Assembly: GCA_029204225.1 (NCBI GenBank)
Contig: CM055101.1
Span: 4,301,343-4,360,794, forward strand
Reading direction: 5' to 3'
DNA length: 59,452 bases
Source: Diphasiastrum complanatum
Taxonomy: Eukaryota; Streptophyta; Lycopodiopsida; Lycopodiales; Lycopodiaceae
A program made the position numbers and the translations under genes. Shown in pieces: positions 47,001 to 54,016 of this stretch (position 1 is its first letter; each line of letters opens with the position of its first letter). The notes beneath the pieces were generated by a model. That model ran no database searches. It was not told the DNA's origin and saw nothing but the letters and a program-made list of their open reading frames with translations.

Positions 47001-48833
47001 ATGAACTTTTGCTCTTTGCTGTTCCAAGAGATTGATCCTACGAATAAGAAAAAGCAATAGCCGGAAAATGATTTCCTAAAATCAACATTACCTCCCCAAT
47101 CTGAATCAGTGAATCCTCGCAAAGTTAAAGCAATTTCATGATTGCCATTGTAGCATAAATTTTCATGCTTAGTAGCTTGAACATACTTGAGTACTCTTTT
47201 CAGAGCCTTCCCAACGAACCAAACCTAGATTAGACATGTATTGGCTGAGAGTGCTAATGTTGTAGGCTAGATCTGGTCTAGTACAAACCATAGCATACAT
47301 AACATACATAAGGGAGCAAATTAATGAGTGATAAGGTATATTCTTCATGTTCTCACTTTCTTCAAAGGTTTGAGGACACATGTCCTTAGACAACTTTAAA
47401 CCATACAACATCGTGATGACGGATTCAATGACACAATTTTGGAGGATGATCATGTGCAAGCTTCACAAGCTAATGATGACGTTGAGCGTGATGCATCATT
47501 GTTGGATGGTTCAACGACACAAGACACACTTTCACGATCTCACTCGTCGTCACTGTCGCCATTAGCTTTTAAGATCAGCTTATTGCATTAGAGAAAATAT
47601 GGGCTCTAAATGGGCCCTTTAAGAAATTTCACTTTAGAGAGAGGTTACGTAGAGAGAGAATGCAAACCGGTAACTTCGGGTCGTCGTTTTCCGAGTTTCC
47701 GGCCAGAATTTTTCTAGGATAATTTGCAACTATATTTCTTGATGTACATAAATAACTTCTTGGATTTATCTCTGAAGATCTGGATTCCAAGAAGATAATG
47801 AGCAGGCCCTAAATCTATCATGTCAAATTTCTTTGACAATTGAGATTTACTTTACATAAGAACTTTGTAATTGCTTAGTAATAGTGCATCATCTACATAC
47901 AAAGCAATAATAATGTGTCTTGAAGACTTTGAGATGCCAAATACTTCCTTGAGACCGATTTTGTTAGATTAGGTACTAGCCTTCGTCAAGACCATGGCTT
48001 CATTGCTCAGTCGAAGTTTACGAGTCAAAGTACTTTTGTCGTATCTAAAATCACTTCTCATTAGCATGGATCCTTGAGATGAATATGTCGTTGCAATTGC
48101 ATCCACCATATAGGAGTTTTCATAGCGATAGAAATGTGGCAACCGGAGGTAGATTATTGTACAAGAATCACTTCAAAAAATGTTACATCTTGTAAAGTTG
48201 GGTGCACCGACAAGTTTGAATGGCATTTCATATCAGATTTGTGTTCTTATGATGTCCATCCTTAAACATCACTTGTTTGCATGAACCTCAACGATTCAAA
48301 GTCCGAAGGATTTGACCGTACCACCCAGACTAAAGAATAGATATATATGTAGGTGATAACGATCAAGCAATCAAAATAGTTGCTGCATGAGAGCATGAGA
48401 GGAACGAGAATCAAGTCCTTCATACCAGTCAAAAATCATTACCAACGGAAAAACACGAATGAGCTTTCAATCACAGGTTCTACAACGCAGCACAGATCAG
48501 CATAATTAGCACCAATACACAGGTAATTATACGGGGGATTACCAAATGATGGCTATTACTACTAGAACAACATCTTTGCTAGCGTCGATAAAACTGAGAG
48601 CTGTTGCAACTCCGTAACAAATTCAAGAAAAATTACATCACAAAATAAAAAGATGATCAAGAGGACATTGTAGATCGGAAAGAGACGATGACATGGCTGG
48701 TACCTATGATTTGCTCAGTGGCGGGGTTGATGACGGGAATGTGCGCTCCTTTGCGAGGCGGCCTCCAATTGCCATCGATGAAAAGCTGGCGCTGAGGAAC
48801 AACGATTGGAGCAGCAGCAGCAGCATCCGCCAT
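20897..48833 (-). CDS. ALDH10: ALDH10-family aminoaldehyde/betaine aldehyde dehydrogenase, 15 coding exons
   Basis: I joined 15 exons by splice signals, reading phase and family similarity. The coding sequence is 1533 nt (510 residues; ALDH10 proteins are usually about 500) with no internal stop. The enzyme oxidises omega-aminoaldehydes such as 3-aminopropanal and 4-aminobutanal, and in some plants betaine aldehyde, with NAD+. Conserved residues seen: oxyanion Asn169, Glu267 in 'SLELGGK', nucleophile Cys301 in 'FWTNGQIC', and pocket aromatics Tyr170, Trp177, Trp295 and Trp466. The C-terminus is SKL, a type 1 peroxisomal signal. Ile451 sits at the position equivalent to spinach 441, where Ile is linked to poor betaine-aldehyde use and Ala to good use. 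Introns range from 109 to 7553 nt and hold many transposon fragments. Intron 8 has a GC donor. The start is the ATG at 48833 because the family N-terminus ('[10 protein letters not shown]') follows 14 residues later. Confidence 0.93.
21424..21530 (-). CDS. ALDH10: ALDH10 exon 14
   Basis: Residues 446-480 plus two bases, '[20 protein letters not shown]' then '[16 protein letters not shown]'. It holds Ile451, Thr460 (usually Cys in this family) and Trp466. The acceptor is TATAG|GGT and the donor ATG|GTAAGT. Confidence 0.92.
21619..21852. repeat. Two tandem 117-bp copies in ALDH10 intron 13
   Basis: Units at 21619-21735 and 21736-21852 both begin 'catgaaactggacagctctt' and differ at only a few positions, so the duplication is recent. 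Confidence 0.9.
22793..22853 (-). CDS. ALDH10: ALDH10 exon 13
   Basis: Residues 425-445, '[20 protein letters not shown]'. The family usually has YGLGA; here it is YGLAG. The acceptor is GATAG|GTAT and the donor GAA|GTATGG. Confidence 0.9.
23195..23346 (-). CDS. ALDH10: ALDH10 exon 12
   Basis: Residues 375-424 plus two bases, '[20 protein letters not shown]' through '[13 protein letters not shown]' to 'LHLANDS'. EEVFGPV is the cofactor-contacting ALDH signature. The donor is TCC|GTAAGT. Confidence 0.93.
23456..23533 (-). CDS. ALDH10: ALDH10 exon 11
   Basis: Residues 349-374, '[20 protein letters not shown]' then GGKRPD. The acceptor is TGCAG|TAT and the donor GAT|GTAAGT. Confidence 0.92.
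24285..24321. repeat. (AG)n microsatellite followed by (AAG)n, intron 10
   Basis: A run of about 18 AG units passing into AAG repeats. With the next 75 bases ('ctttactaatgtcttttcca', 'tgccaaaaggcatataaga') it is the inverted counterpart of 44515-44585 in intron 1, so the microsatellite travels with a dispersed repeat. Confidence 0.85.
24663..25130 (-). mobile_element. LINE-like ORF fragment in ALDH10 intron 10
   Basis: A 144-codon frame (25097-24663) reads '[20 protein letters not shown]', then '[20 protein letters not shown]', then '[18 protein letters not shown]'. This arrangement (RVRGI, then RF..p..R...l..ArkLK.T.ifidDDLT) is the RNA-binding ORF1-type pattern of LINE retrotransposons. 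A frame just upstream gives SWAAVLKND. No RT or endonuclease was seen nearby, so this is a 5' fragment. Confidence 0.55.
27059..27172 (-). CDS. ALDH10: ALDH10 exon 10
   Basis: Residues 311-348, '[20 protein letters not shown]' through '[12 protein letters not shown]'. The acceptor is TTCAG|GAA and the donor TCAG|GTATTT. Confidence 0.93.
27341..27417 (-). CDS. ALDH10: ALDH10 exon 9 (catalytic Cys)
   Basis: Residues 285-310, '[20 protein letters not shown]' then SRLLLQ. Cys301 is the nucleophile and Trp295 is a pocket aromatic. The acceptor is TGCAG|CTG and the donor TTCAG|GTGAGC. Confidence 0.93.
28170..28236 (-). CDS. ALDH10: ALDH10 exon 8 (GC donor)
   Basis: Residues 263-284 plus one base, '[20 protein letters not shown]' then DT. 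It holds general base Glu267. The donor reads ACAG|GCATGT. No in-phase GT is available, so intron 8 is a GC-AG intron. Confidence 0.9.
29358..29745 (-). pseudogene. Ty1/copia RNase H fragment in ALDH10 intron 7
   Basis: Minus-strand frames give '[17 protein letters not shown]', then '[20 protein letters not shown]', '[14 protein letters not shown]' and '[20 protein letters not shown]'. This is the copia RNase H order ('DwaGd..d.kSTsGy', 'kE..Wl..ll.el', 'DN.sa..la.np', 'KHI.i.yHfiRe'). One frame shift separates the first block. Confidence 0.85.
29746..31427. other. Intron 7 sequence, nothing identified
   Basis: No recognisable protein or repeat boundary. Part probably belongs to the flanking copia debris. 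Confidence 0.35.
31428..31700 (+). pseudogene. Ty1/copia GAG pre-integrase fragment in intron 7
   Basis: The frame gives '[16 protein letters not shown]' and '[20 protein letters not shown]', the gag_pre-integrs signature with the HxxxxH part (WHRRLGHLN) of the integrase zinc finger. The following CxxC half is missing. Confidence 0.8.
32458..32462. other. Target-site duplication ACAGT (left)
   Basis: ACAGT precedes the left LTR and is repeated at 35051-35055 after the right LTR. It defines the insertion site of the element between. Confidence 0.85.
32463..33023 (-). repeat. 3' LTR of the non-autonomous element, carrying a SINE
   Basis: It starts TGTTATGGCC and ends GGTCTTTACA on the minus strand, like its partner, but is about 70 bases longer because a SINE-like sequence sits at 32495-32573. 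Confidence 0.9.
32495..32573 (-). mobile_element. tRNA-derived SINE nested in the LTR
   Basis: On the minus strand it has an A box (GGCTCAACTGGTTAGC) and, about 30 bases on, a B box (GGTTCGAGCC), followed by 'tccccttggaaaccaagaag'. It matches the two copies at 49923-50108. The partner LTR at 34561-35050 lacks it, so it arrived after the LTR element. Confidence 0.8.
33042..33059. other. Hairpin beside the polypurine tract
   Basis: GGTTCTG-TCCT-CAGAACC, a 7-bp stem with a 4-base loop, lies at the interior side of the polypurine tract. The stem differs from the one at 3479-3500 but the place and loop size are the same. Confidence 0.7.
33060..34545 (-). other. Interior of the non-autonomous LTR element, no gag or pol
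   Basis: Open frames are short and unlike retroviral proteins. The part read first after the PBS (34545-34000) is A-rich. Around 33180-33360 there is a GC-richer patch. Nothing recognisable is encoded. Confidence 0.6.
34548..34560 (-). other. Primer-binding site (tRNA-iMet type)
   Basis: On the minus strand TTGGTATTAGAGC follows directly after the upper LTR, close to the usual TGGTATCAGAGC. Confidence 0.75.
34561..35050 (-). repeat. 5' LTR of the non-autonomous element
   Basis: 490 bp, TG...CA ends, no SINE. It is flanked by ACAGT at 35051-35055. Confidence 0.9.
35051..35055. other. Target-site duplication ACAGT (right)
   Basis: It matches 32458-32462 exactly. Confidence 0.85.
35790..35855 (-). 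CDS. ALDH10: ALDH10 exon 7
   Basis: A 66-nt exon isolated between two introns of 5.6 and 7.6 kb. It encodes residues 241-262, '[20 protein letters not shown]' then TK, containing the FTGS Rossmann motif. The acceptor is GTAG|GTAG and the donor CCAAG|GTTGA. It is too short to stand out as an ORF and was found by searching for the missing family block. Confidence 0.9.
35856..38301. other. ALDH10 intron 6, first part, nothing identified
   Basis: AT-rich, with only short frames and no recognisable motif. Confidence 0.35.
38302..38880 (+). pseudogene. Unrecognised protein-like remnant in intron 6
   Basis: A 105-codon frame (38302-38619) includes '[20 protein letters not shown]' and '[20 protein letters not shown]' followed by RWYLSKA. 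After its stop another frame reads '[20 protein letters not shown]'. The composition looks like coding sequence and not random AT-rich DNA. I do not recognise the family. It may be a domain of a transposon polyprotein or a captured gene piece. Confidence 0.35.
38881..40415. other. ALDH10 intron 6, middle part, nothing identified
   Basis: No recognisable gene. The phrase 'caaagtcacagtttgccgaa' followed by 'tgcc.acaatatcttc' occurs twice (about 40081 and 40160), so there is a small local duplication. Confidence 0.4.
40416..40927. mobile_element. Foldback/MITE-like palindrome of about 512 bp
   Basis: Two arms of about 210-240 bases are inverted complements: 'catgcatttagct' at 40416 returns as 'agctaaatgcatg' ending at 40927, and 'ctacaataaagacaccatca' returns near 40850-40875 as its complement. 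The centre holds (CA)n-spacer-(TG)n at about 40646-40700. The arms have some mismatches and small gaps. No coding capacity was seen. Confidence 0.85.
40928..41075. repeat. Third partial arm copy with (CA)n and (GT)n
   Basis: 'gagttaagaggaaatagcaa' and the text after it repeat the inner part of the first arm (40573 onward), again ending in a CA tract, a short spacer 'agcacttatggataat' and a longer GT tract (about 41040-41074). It is a partial second element abutting the first. Confidence 0.8.
41452..41575 (-). CDS. ALDH10: ALDH10 exon 6
   Basis: Residues 199-240, '[20 protein letters not shown]' through '[12 protein letters not shown]'. The acceptor is TGCAG|GACC and the donor AAG|GTATAC. Confidence 0.92.
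41638..42077. repeat. Solo LTR in ALDH10 intron 5 with TGATC duplication
   Basis: A 440-bp block begins TGTAGGAAATC and ends ATTTCTAACA. The flanks 41633-41637 and 42078-42082 are both TGATC, a perfect 5-bp target duplication. Both strands start TG and end CA, so orientation is uncertain; read on the minus strand it starts TGTTAGAAAT, a common copia LTR start. A TATAAATAGG lies at about 41791. No internal domain is present, as expected after LTR-LTR recombination. Confidence 0.85.
42127..42219 (-). CDS. ALDH10: ALDH10 exon 5
   Basis: Residues 168-199, '[19 protein letters not shown]' and '[10 protein letters not shown]'. It carries oxyanion Asn169, Tyr170, Trp177 and the NAD+-binding Lys of KPSE. 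The frame fixes the donor at TCAGT|GTGAGT. Confidence 0.92.
42859..43040. repeat. Two tandem 91-bp copies in ALDH10 intron 4
   Basis: Units at 42859-42949 and 42950-43040 share 'cttaaatcgcaaccgagaag' and 'tatgtttcctccaaaacaag' and differ at about three positions. Confidence 0.9.
43211..43359 (-). CDS. ALDH10: ALDH10 exon 4
   Basis: Residues 119-168, '[20 protein letters not shown]' to 'GVVALITPW'. The Trp168 codon is split TG|G. The donor is ATG|GTGGGC, a weaker GT site. Confidence 0.92.
43648..43728 (-). CDS. ALDH10: ALDH10 exon 3
   Basis: Residues 92-118, '[20 protein letters not shown]' then 'DEAVWDM'. The acceptor is TACAG|GTT and the donor ATG|GTAAGA, both phase 0. Confidence 0.93.
43881..44023 (-). 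CDS. ALDH10: ALDH10 exon 2
   Basis: Residues 44-91, from '[15 protein letters not shown]' to 'YLRAIADK'. The acceptor is GGAAG|GT and the donor AAG|GTCAGT. Confidence 0.92.
44515..44592. repeat. Dispersed repeat with CT-rich tract in intron 1
   Basis: 'cttatatgccttttggcatg' followed by 'aataaagctttctttc' and CT repeats is the inverted match of 24285-24395 in intron 10. The 'atgccttttggcat' part is itself a short palindrome. Confidence 0.75.
44640..44950. repeat. C-rich imperfect minisatellite in intron 1
   Basis: About 15 irregular units built on 'cccaccccctcgctg' with variants such as 'cctgctc' and 'gcccttc' between. It makes a Pro/Ser-rich frame that is a by-product of the repeat. It is far more GC-rich than the surroundings. 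Confidence 0.85.
45061..46634. other. ALDH10 intron 1, middle part; probable LTR in the distal half
   Basis: No gene recognised. The part below 46635 should be the 3' LTR of the copia fragment at 46636-47960, but its far end was not found. Confidence 0.4.
46636..47960 (-). mobile_element. Ty1/copia 3' half (RT, RNase H, polypurine tract) in intron 1
   Basis: Minus-strand frames give RT ('[20 protein letters not shown]', with YVDD at 47900-47889; then '[15 protein letters not shown]'), the RT-RNase H link ('[20 protein letters not shown]', '[13 protein letters not shown]') and RNase H ('[20 protein letters not shown]', '[20 protein letters not shown]', '[13 protein letters not shown]'). A polypurine tract (AAGGGGGAG, about 46636-46650) precedes TGTTGGCATT, the LTR start at 46635. 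Frames are shifted and the 5' part is absent. Confidence 0.85.
47400..47600 (+). other. Acidic open stretch splitting the copia RT
   Basis: Between the two RT blocks the plus strand has about 58 open codons, '[20 protein letters not shown]' followed by '[18 protein letters not shown]'. It is unlike copia. It may be a transposase tail or other inserted gene piece. I do not recognise it. Confidence 0.3.
47961..48703. other. ALDH10 intron 1, 5' part
   Basis: Further decayed copia text may be present near 47961-48100; beyond that nothing was identified. Confidence 0.35.
48704..48833 (-). CDS. ALDH10: ALDH10 exon 1
   Basis: Residues 1-43, starting M-A-D with a run of five Ala, then '[13 protein letters not shown]' and '[11 protein letters not shown]'. 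The donor is ATAG|GTACC in phase 1. The Ala run is encoded by a short GCT repeat. Confidence 0.92.
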
Positions 48834-49091
48834 GGCAGCAAAACAGATCAAGCAAACATTCAGTCGATCAGTGGTGCGAGAACGAGGAAGGGGAGCAGAG
48901 AAAAGTGCAGGAAAATAGTAAAAGGGATACAAGAGACGTAAAAGATAAATAAAAGGAAGAAGAAGAAGAAGAAGAAGAGAGGAGAGCTCAGAAGGAGACA
49001 GAGAAAACCAAACAAGTGTAAGTTTACTTGTTGCCATTTTTGTTTTAGGGGGCGAGAAACATGTGACTCCCAAATACTTTTTGGGTGTCAT
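48834..49091 (-). promoter_or_regulatory. ALDH10 5' leader with in-frame upstream ATGs
   Basis: The reading frame of exon 1 stays open to 49091, with two in-frame upstream ATGs at 49091 and 49037. The extension from 49037 would begin MATSKL and include seven Leu encoded by an imperfect CTT repeat (48955-48985). ALDH10 proteins lack such an extension, so this is most likely 5' UTR. Confidence 0.5.
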
Positions 49092-49905
49092 AGTGGGCCC
49101 TCCATCTTTGAGGCACTGGCCCTTTTCGCCCCAGCTCGGTCTCAGTCACATGTTTAATTTTTAATTTAAAAAATTAATTTTTTATTGACATGAACCTGCC
49201 CAAAGTTTATGCCCAAGCTTGTGTGATTGACACATGTTTTTTTTTCATCCCATAAGTATTTTGCAGCTGTTTCTTCCAAAATGTGTGCGCTCGTGTGAAT
49301 TTGGAGGTCCATTAAGAATTTGGTGCTTGCACTTGCGTGGTTGTAAGTTTGGAATCAAAAAAAAATTTGTGATGCTTGCTAGTGCTCGGGTGCTTGCACT
49401 TGCGCCTTGCAAGTGGATGCATTTTGAAACTTGCAACAAATATTTGGTGCACTAAAAAACTGAAAAAATTTAGGCTCACCAGATGTTTGGTGGCATTTGT
49501 TGCCCCTGCCCGTGCCACATGGCATGTTAGCAGCGTGTTGGGGACAAATGCCTAGGCAGTGTCTTTAAGTGATATATAAATTGCATGTGGAGTAAAATAA
49601 CATCAGTTCATGGCGGTTGGCTTTCAGTTTTGCAAAACAACAGACAATGAGTGAGGAAAATGTGGCTCATTTCATTAAACAAGGGCAACCAGGGTTACAA
49701 TGTACAGTGTAGCTGGTTGCTGAGGTCTCCTCATTTTTTCTGACACCTCGCATTTTGTTGTGTTGCTTACAAGTCATTGAATCCTATTAAAAATAAAAAT
49801 TAGTTATCATTATCAAGAAGCAAAATAACTACGTGTTTGACCTCCCAATCATCAAACTCCTAACTTCTAATAAAGCTCAAAATTTATTTGGGTCCATTAT
49901 CATGT
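49092..49905. other. Upstream flank of ALDH10
   Basis: The presumed promoter region. 'ggtgcttgcacttgcg' occurs twice (about 49322 and 49390). I see no TATA box that I can tie to a start site. Confidence 0.35.
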
Positions 49906-49922
49906 CATTTTATCTCTAATGA

Positions 49923-50007
49923 TTAAGGGTGTTGGGCTCAATTGGTGATCTTGACATCCAAAGTTTCTTTGGTCTTAAGTTAGAGCCTCCCCTTGAAAAC
50001 CAAGAAG
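49923..50007 (+). mobile_element. tRNA-derived SINE, copy 1 of a tandem pair
   Basis: 85 bp with A box (GGGCTCAATTGGTGATC) and degraded B box (AAGTTAGAGCC), ending 'cccttgaaaaccaagaag'. It is flanked by the 17-bp direct repeat 'cattttatctctaatga' at 49906-49922 and 50008-50024. Confidence 0.82.
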
Positions 50008-50024
50008 CATTTTATCTCTAATGA

Positions 50025-50108
50025 ACAAGGGAGTTGGCTCAATTGGTTAGCTTGACATCCAAAGTTTCTTTGGTCTCAAGTTCGAGCCTCCCCTTGGAAA
50101 CCAAGAAG
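50025..50108 (+). mobile_element. tRNA-derived SINE, copy 2 of a tandem pair
   Basis: 84 bp with intact A box (TGGCTCAATTGGTTAGC) and B box (AGTTCGAGCC). The same 17-bp repeat stands before it (50008-50024) and after it (50109-50125). It has no cloverleaf or CCA-type end, so it is not a tRNA gene. Confidence 0.85.
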
Positions 50109-50125
50109 CATTTTATCTCTAATGA

Positions 50126-51189
50126 ATCAACCAATAGATACTTGTTGACTCTCAAAAAATTGACTCTTTGATTAAAATTTCCAAGTTAACTACCAAACAG
50201 TTCACAATTGATGATTGTGGTTCTTCAAAGTTTCTCATGAGAGGACCTTCTAGGCATCTTTGTAGGAGATTTGTAGCATATGCATAAAATATGTGACATG
50301 CACATTTGAGAGGAGTCATGTTTTAAGAGCTGTGCTTTGAACATTTTGGAACTCCTTAGACTTGTAGTTTGATATTTATTGTGTTAACGTCGCCCTAATT
50401 TGAAAGAGATATGCTCAAATTTGATCTTATTTTTAGAAGTTGTCCATGTATTTACATAGTTTTATTCCAGTAGAGAACTGGTGAGACTGGCTGATTGCAA
50501 AATGTAGTGAACATTTGCTATTTGAAAAATACTTTTTATTTTTTTCAACAAGAAGGTTATGACGCAACTTTCATGTTGTTCATGGTAGTAGGAGGGGATT
50601 GAAAATTCAAAAATCAAGAGGACGAGATTACTGACACCTTACCACATACACATCAGAAAAGTCAGTGCCCAAATTGGCCCTAAAATATGGGATAGAAAAT
50701 TCTTTGACCTACAAGCTAACTAAGCTCCGAGTGCTTGGGGTTTTGATAGATAACACCAGTACTTCATGTCATTGCTACACAAGTCCATATGCTACTGGTA
50801 GAAACCAACAGCTTTAAAGACCAAGCCCCAAAAGTTTGTATAGAAACTGCCTTACTAAAGCTACGAAAATAGTCCATGTTGGTTCTATTAGTTTGTAATG
50901 AGCCTACAAACTTGCAGTCAGTTATGGTATAGGGTCAAAACTCATCAAATTCAAAACCCTAGGAACGATACATGTTCGGGTCATGGTTTTTCTCTAGCAG
51001 TTTTTAAGTTGACTTGGGCGCTATGTATCTACACTCTCACTAGCATGTTTCGAGTCAAATAGGTGTTGTACAAGAGAACAAAGAGCGCCAGCAAGATTTG
51101 TGCCAGGCAACGCAGCTTCTACATCAGAAGAGTTTTGTAGATTCAATGGAGAACCATAAACATTCGAGGAAGCAACTGAATGTCCAGAG
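50126..51189. other. Intergenic, no gene recognised
   Basis: AT-rich, nothing assignable. The last part may belong to the copia fragment that follows. Confidence 0.35.
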
Positions 51190-51410
51190 AAGGACAAATG
51201 GATCCAAGCCATGCATGAGGAGATAAAGCCAGACTTGTAGCGAAGGGTTTTTCTCAGAGATATGGTATCGACTATGCTGAGACCTTCTCTCCTGTCATAA
51301 AACATTCGTCCCTACGCCTACTGTTTGCATTTGCAGCCACTGATGATCTCAGGATTTACATCGTGGATGAAAAGACAGTGCTCTTGCATGATGAGCTATG
51401 CGAAAGATTC
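51190..51410 (+). pseudogene. Ty1/copia reverse transcriptase fragment
   Basis: Plus-strand frames give 'WIQAMHEEI', then 'RLVAKGFSQRYGIDYAETFS', 'PVIKHSSLRLLFAFAATDDL' and 'IYIVDEKTVLLHDEL'. This is the first RT block of copia ('KARLVAKGf.Q..GiDY.ETFaPV'). It has two frame breaks and no YVDD part. Confidence 0.82.
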
Positions 51411-51905
51411 AACTAGTTTCATCACATTTTGCTATATTTTCATATTTGGCATATTGAGGCCAAAACTTGTTTTAGACTTAGAGATTGAATTTTCAAAGTT
51501 CATTAGTCTAAATTTCATTTGAATAAACACTTTTTGAAAGTGTGGAAAAGTTAGAATGCGAGTTTGAGTAGATTCAAATTTGAATAGTTGAGTACATTGA
51601 ATCTAGACCCAAAATTAGTAGGGTTAGCATTTTGGTGGGAAAGCCAAGTGGCCAAATAGGGTTTGGACCTGTTATAAACGGATGTAACTCGTGGAGAGAG
51701 TGATCTTTTCTCTTCTCTATCTCATTTCATGCTTATACATGGTTCTCTTGGGTTCTACTATCCATTGGTGCACTATCTTGTTGATTGCTTGCAATTCTAT
51801 GTGTAGAGTGATCTATATTTGCTATTTTTGGATCCACACGTGTGAAATATAGTAGCTTGCTAGTTTTGTATGGACATCAACAGTACATAATCATTTCATT
51901 CAAGT
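51411..51905. other. Short intergenic stretch upstream of relic 1
   Basis: No coding signal. It may include the promoter or first exon of the ParB/methyltransferase-like gene; no start codon could be assigned. Confidence 0.35.
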
Positions 51906-53179
51906 TTGATCAAGTTCTATTGGTGTTTTCATCTCAATTTGTGTGTGGATGCTGTTTTTTCTCCTTCTCCAAAAAAGAAACACCCTCCATCTCAGGCTAC
52001 AAAAGTTGTGGTTCAAGTGCACTCCCCTGAAAAGACGAAGAGAGTCAAAGTCTTGGCCAAGAAAAAATTAAAAAACGATGACGAATCATCTGGCAGTTCT
52101 AATAGTGACGATGGTTCTGATAGCGAGGCCATACTTCCTGGTGGTTTGCTAAGGACAGGTCTAATAAAGACCGATCAGAATAAAATCAGAGAGACAATTC
52201 AGAACGAAAAGCTTGCGTCGCACAAGATTTTCACCTTGCTTATTGAAAAAGTTCATAGGCCTCCTATTGACCTCGATACAAGTAGGAGGACGATGGAAGT
52301 GAGAGCTCCTCACAAAGTGCATGTCACTAATCAGATGAAGAAAATGAGGCTAAATCCACATGCGACTGTTGTGCCTTTCATTGTTTGAGTTGATCCTTAC
52401 CAGTGTCCTTCTAAGAAAGCTTTTAATGAGAAAAAAACTGAGCTTTATGATTATTATGTTATTGGTGGATCCCACTCAGCCGAGGTGCGAAGACATCAGT
52501 GGCCGCTTATCCGACCACATGTATTTTTTGATTTGTTGAATGTAAAATATTTTGTAATCTGACACTCGAAGAAGCGAAGTTACTTGTCTGGCATCACAAT
52601 AATGATAACGATTACAGGGTCAGGATTTCATTTGTTGAAAAAATATGGTTTTTTCACCATGAATATGTTGATTATCTTAAATCTCATGAAAAAGCTGATG
52701 GTGCATTGAGGCGCCAATGTTTGCTAGAGGTTGGAGTTGTCATTGATGAGTCTGAAAAGTCACATGGCCTATGTAAATATGATTCATGGTTTCAATTGGC
52801 TTTTCATCAAGGACATGTGTGGGATATTCAAGACACTATTTTTGAAATTGGGAGAATAAGGAGCTGAAGGGCCAGAAGGTCTCGAAGGAAAAAGTTGTTC
52901 TTATTGCTTTGTCAAAAGAGGCTACAAAGAAGCTTGACCTTCAGATTGAGGATCTCGCTGATGATATGAGGGGGCACTGGTGGGTCTTTTCAGGGAATCA
53001 AGGATGAGACCACCATTGTGTCAGTGCTTTTACGTGTAGTCTCAAAGGAGCTTAGCATGGACGAAATGCACCTTGAGTTTAAGAAGTAAGCTATTTTGAT
53101 ATTCAGTCATTTAATGTTGTTAGTATAATATTAGTTTTACTAATATATTTACTTGATTGAGTTAGTGATACTTAGTTTG

Positions 53180-53310
53180 TGCAGAGCATCGAGTGGTGTA
53201 CCAACTCGATGCAGTGCATCGAGTTGGTGTACCAATTGGTATACTAATACACCAACTCGATGCACTGCATCGAGTTAGTAACACCAACTCGATGCACGAC
53301 ATCGAGTTTC
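53180..53310. repeat. Palindromic repeat cluster in an intron of relic 1
   Basis: 'accaactcgatgca' and its complement alternate: a near-perfect palindrome at about 53195-53234 centred in 'gatgcagtgcatc', a second at about 53250-53283 and a third partial one to 53310. In all, 'actcgatgca' or its complement occurs about seven times in 130 bases. Confidence 0.85.
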
Positions 53311-54016
53311 TGTTGCTTACCATTTACAGTTATTATCTATTTTTCTCATCACAATATATCTGCAGTCACAAAGTGTTCATCCGAATTCAAGAGGTGATGA
53401 TGAAGTGGCTGAACTGTGCCAACTGGGATGAGGTCAACTAAACTATCCGACTACCAGCTCAACGAAAGCTTTGTCTGAATTTTTTTTGGCTTTCCAGAAT
53501 TATAAGGTAATAATGTATTTATGTTTTGTTTTAAATCTTTATAATGTATTATTAAACCTATATATTGGTTGTTGTGGTTCTACAACCAAAGAAGGCAAAG
53601 GCTGGAGAGGACTTGGATTGCCCTCCAAACTTTTTATCGCATATATAGAGGGCTAAGAAAGAACGAATGAGGATGCAATTAAAAGATTCCCTCCCGCCAA
53701 TGTTTGAGGATAATAAAACCTTCACTTGTCTTTTGGATCCGGTGAAGACATTTACGTATCAGGTTGTTTGTTCTGATGTCTCGAAATTGATAGAAGATGT
53801 CCCAGAGCATGAGTATACTCTTGCTATTGCGGATATTCCATATGGTTTCAGAATGCTTGGCTCCATTAATGACTTGAAACCATTTCCTTACCCTCAAATA
53901 ATGAAGCTGGTGACTGATTTTGCTGCCTTGACAACATCTTCTTTATGAAGATTGTGATTTTCTATAGCGTGGCTCAATCATCATCAGTCATTGCATCTTT
54001 GAAAACTACATGTCAT

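Noticed and set aside
49923-50108. tRNA genes
   Set aside because: A and B boxes are present but the sequence does not fold as a cloverleaf and is flanked by target duplications, so these are SINEs.
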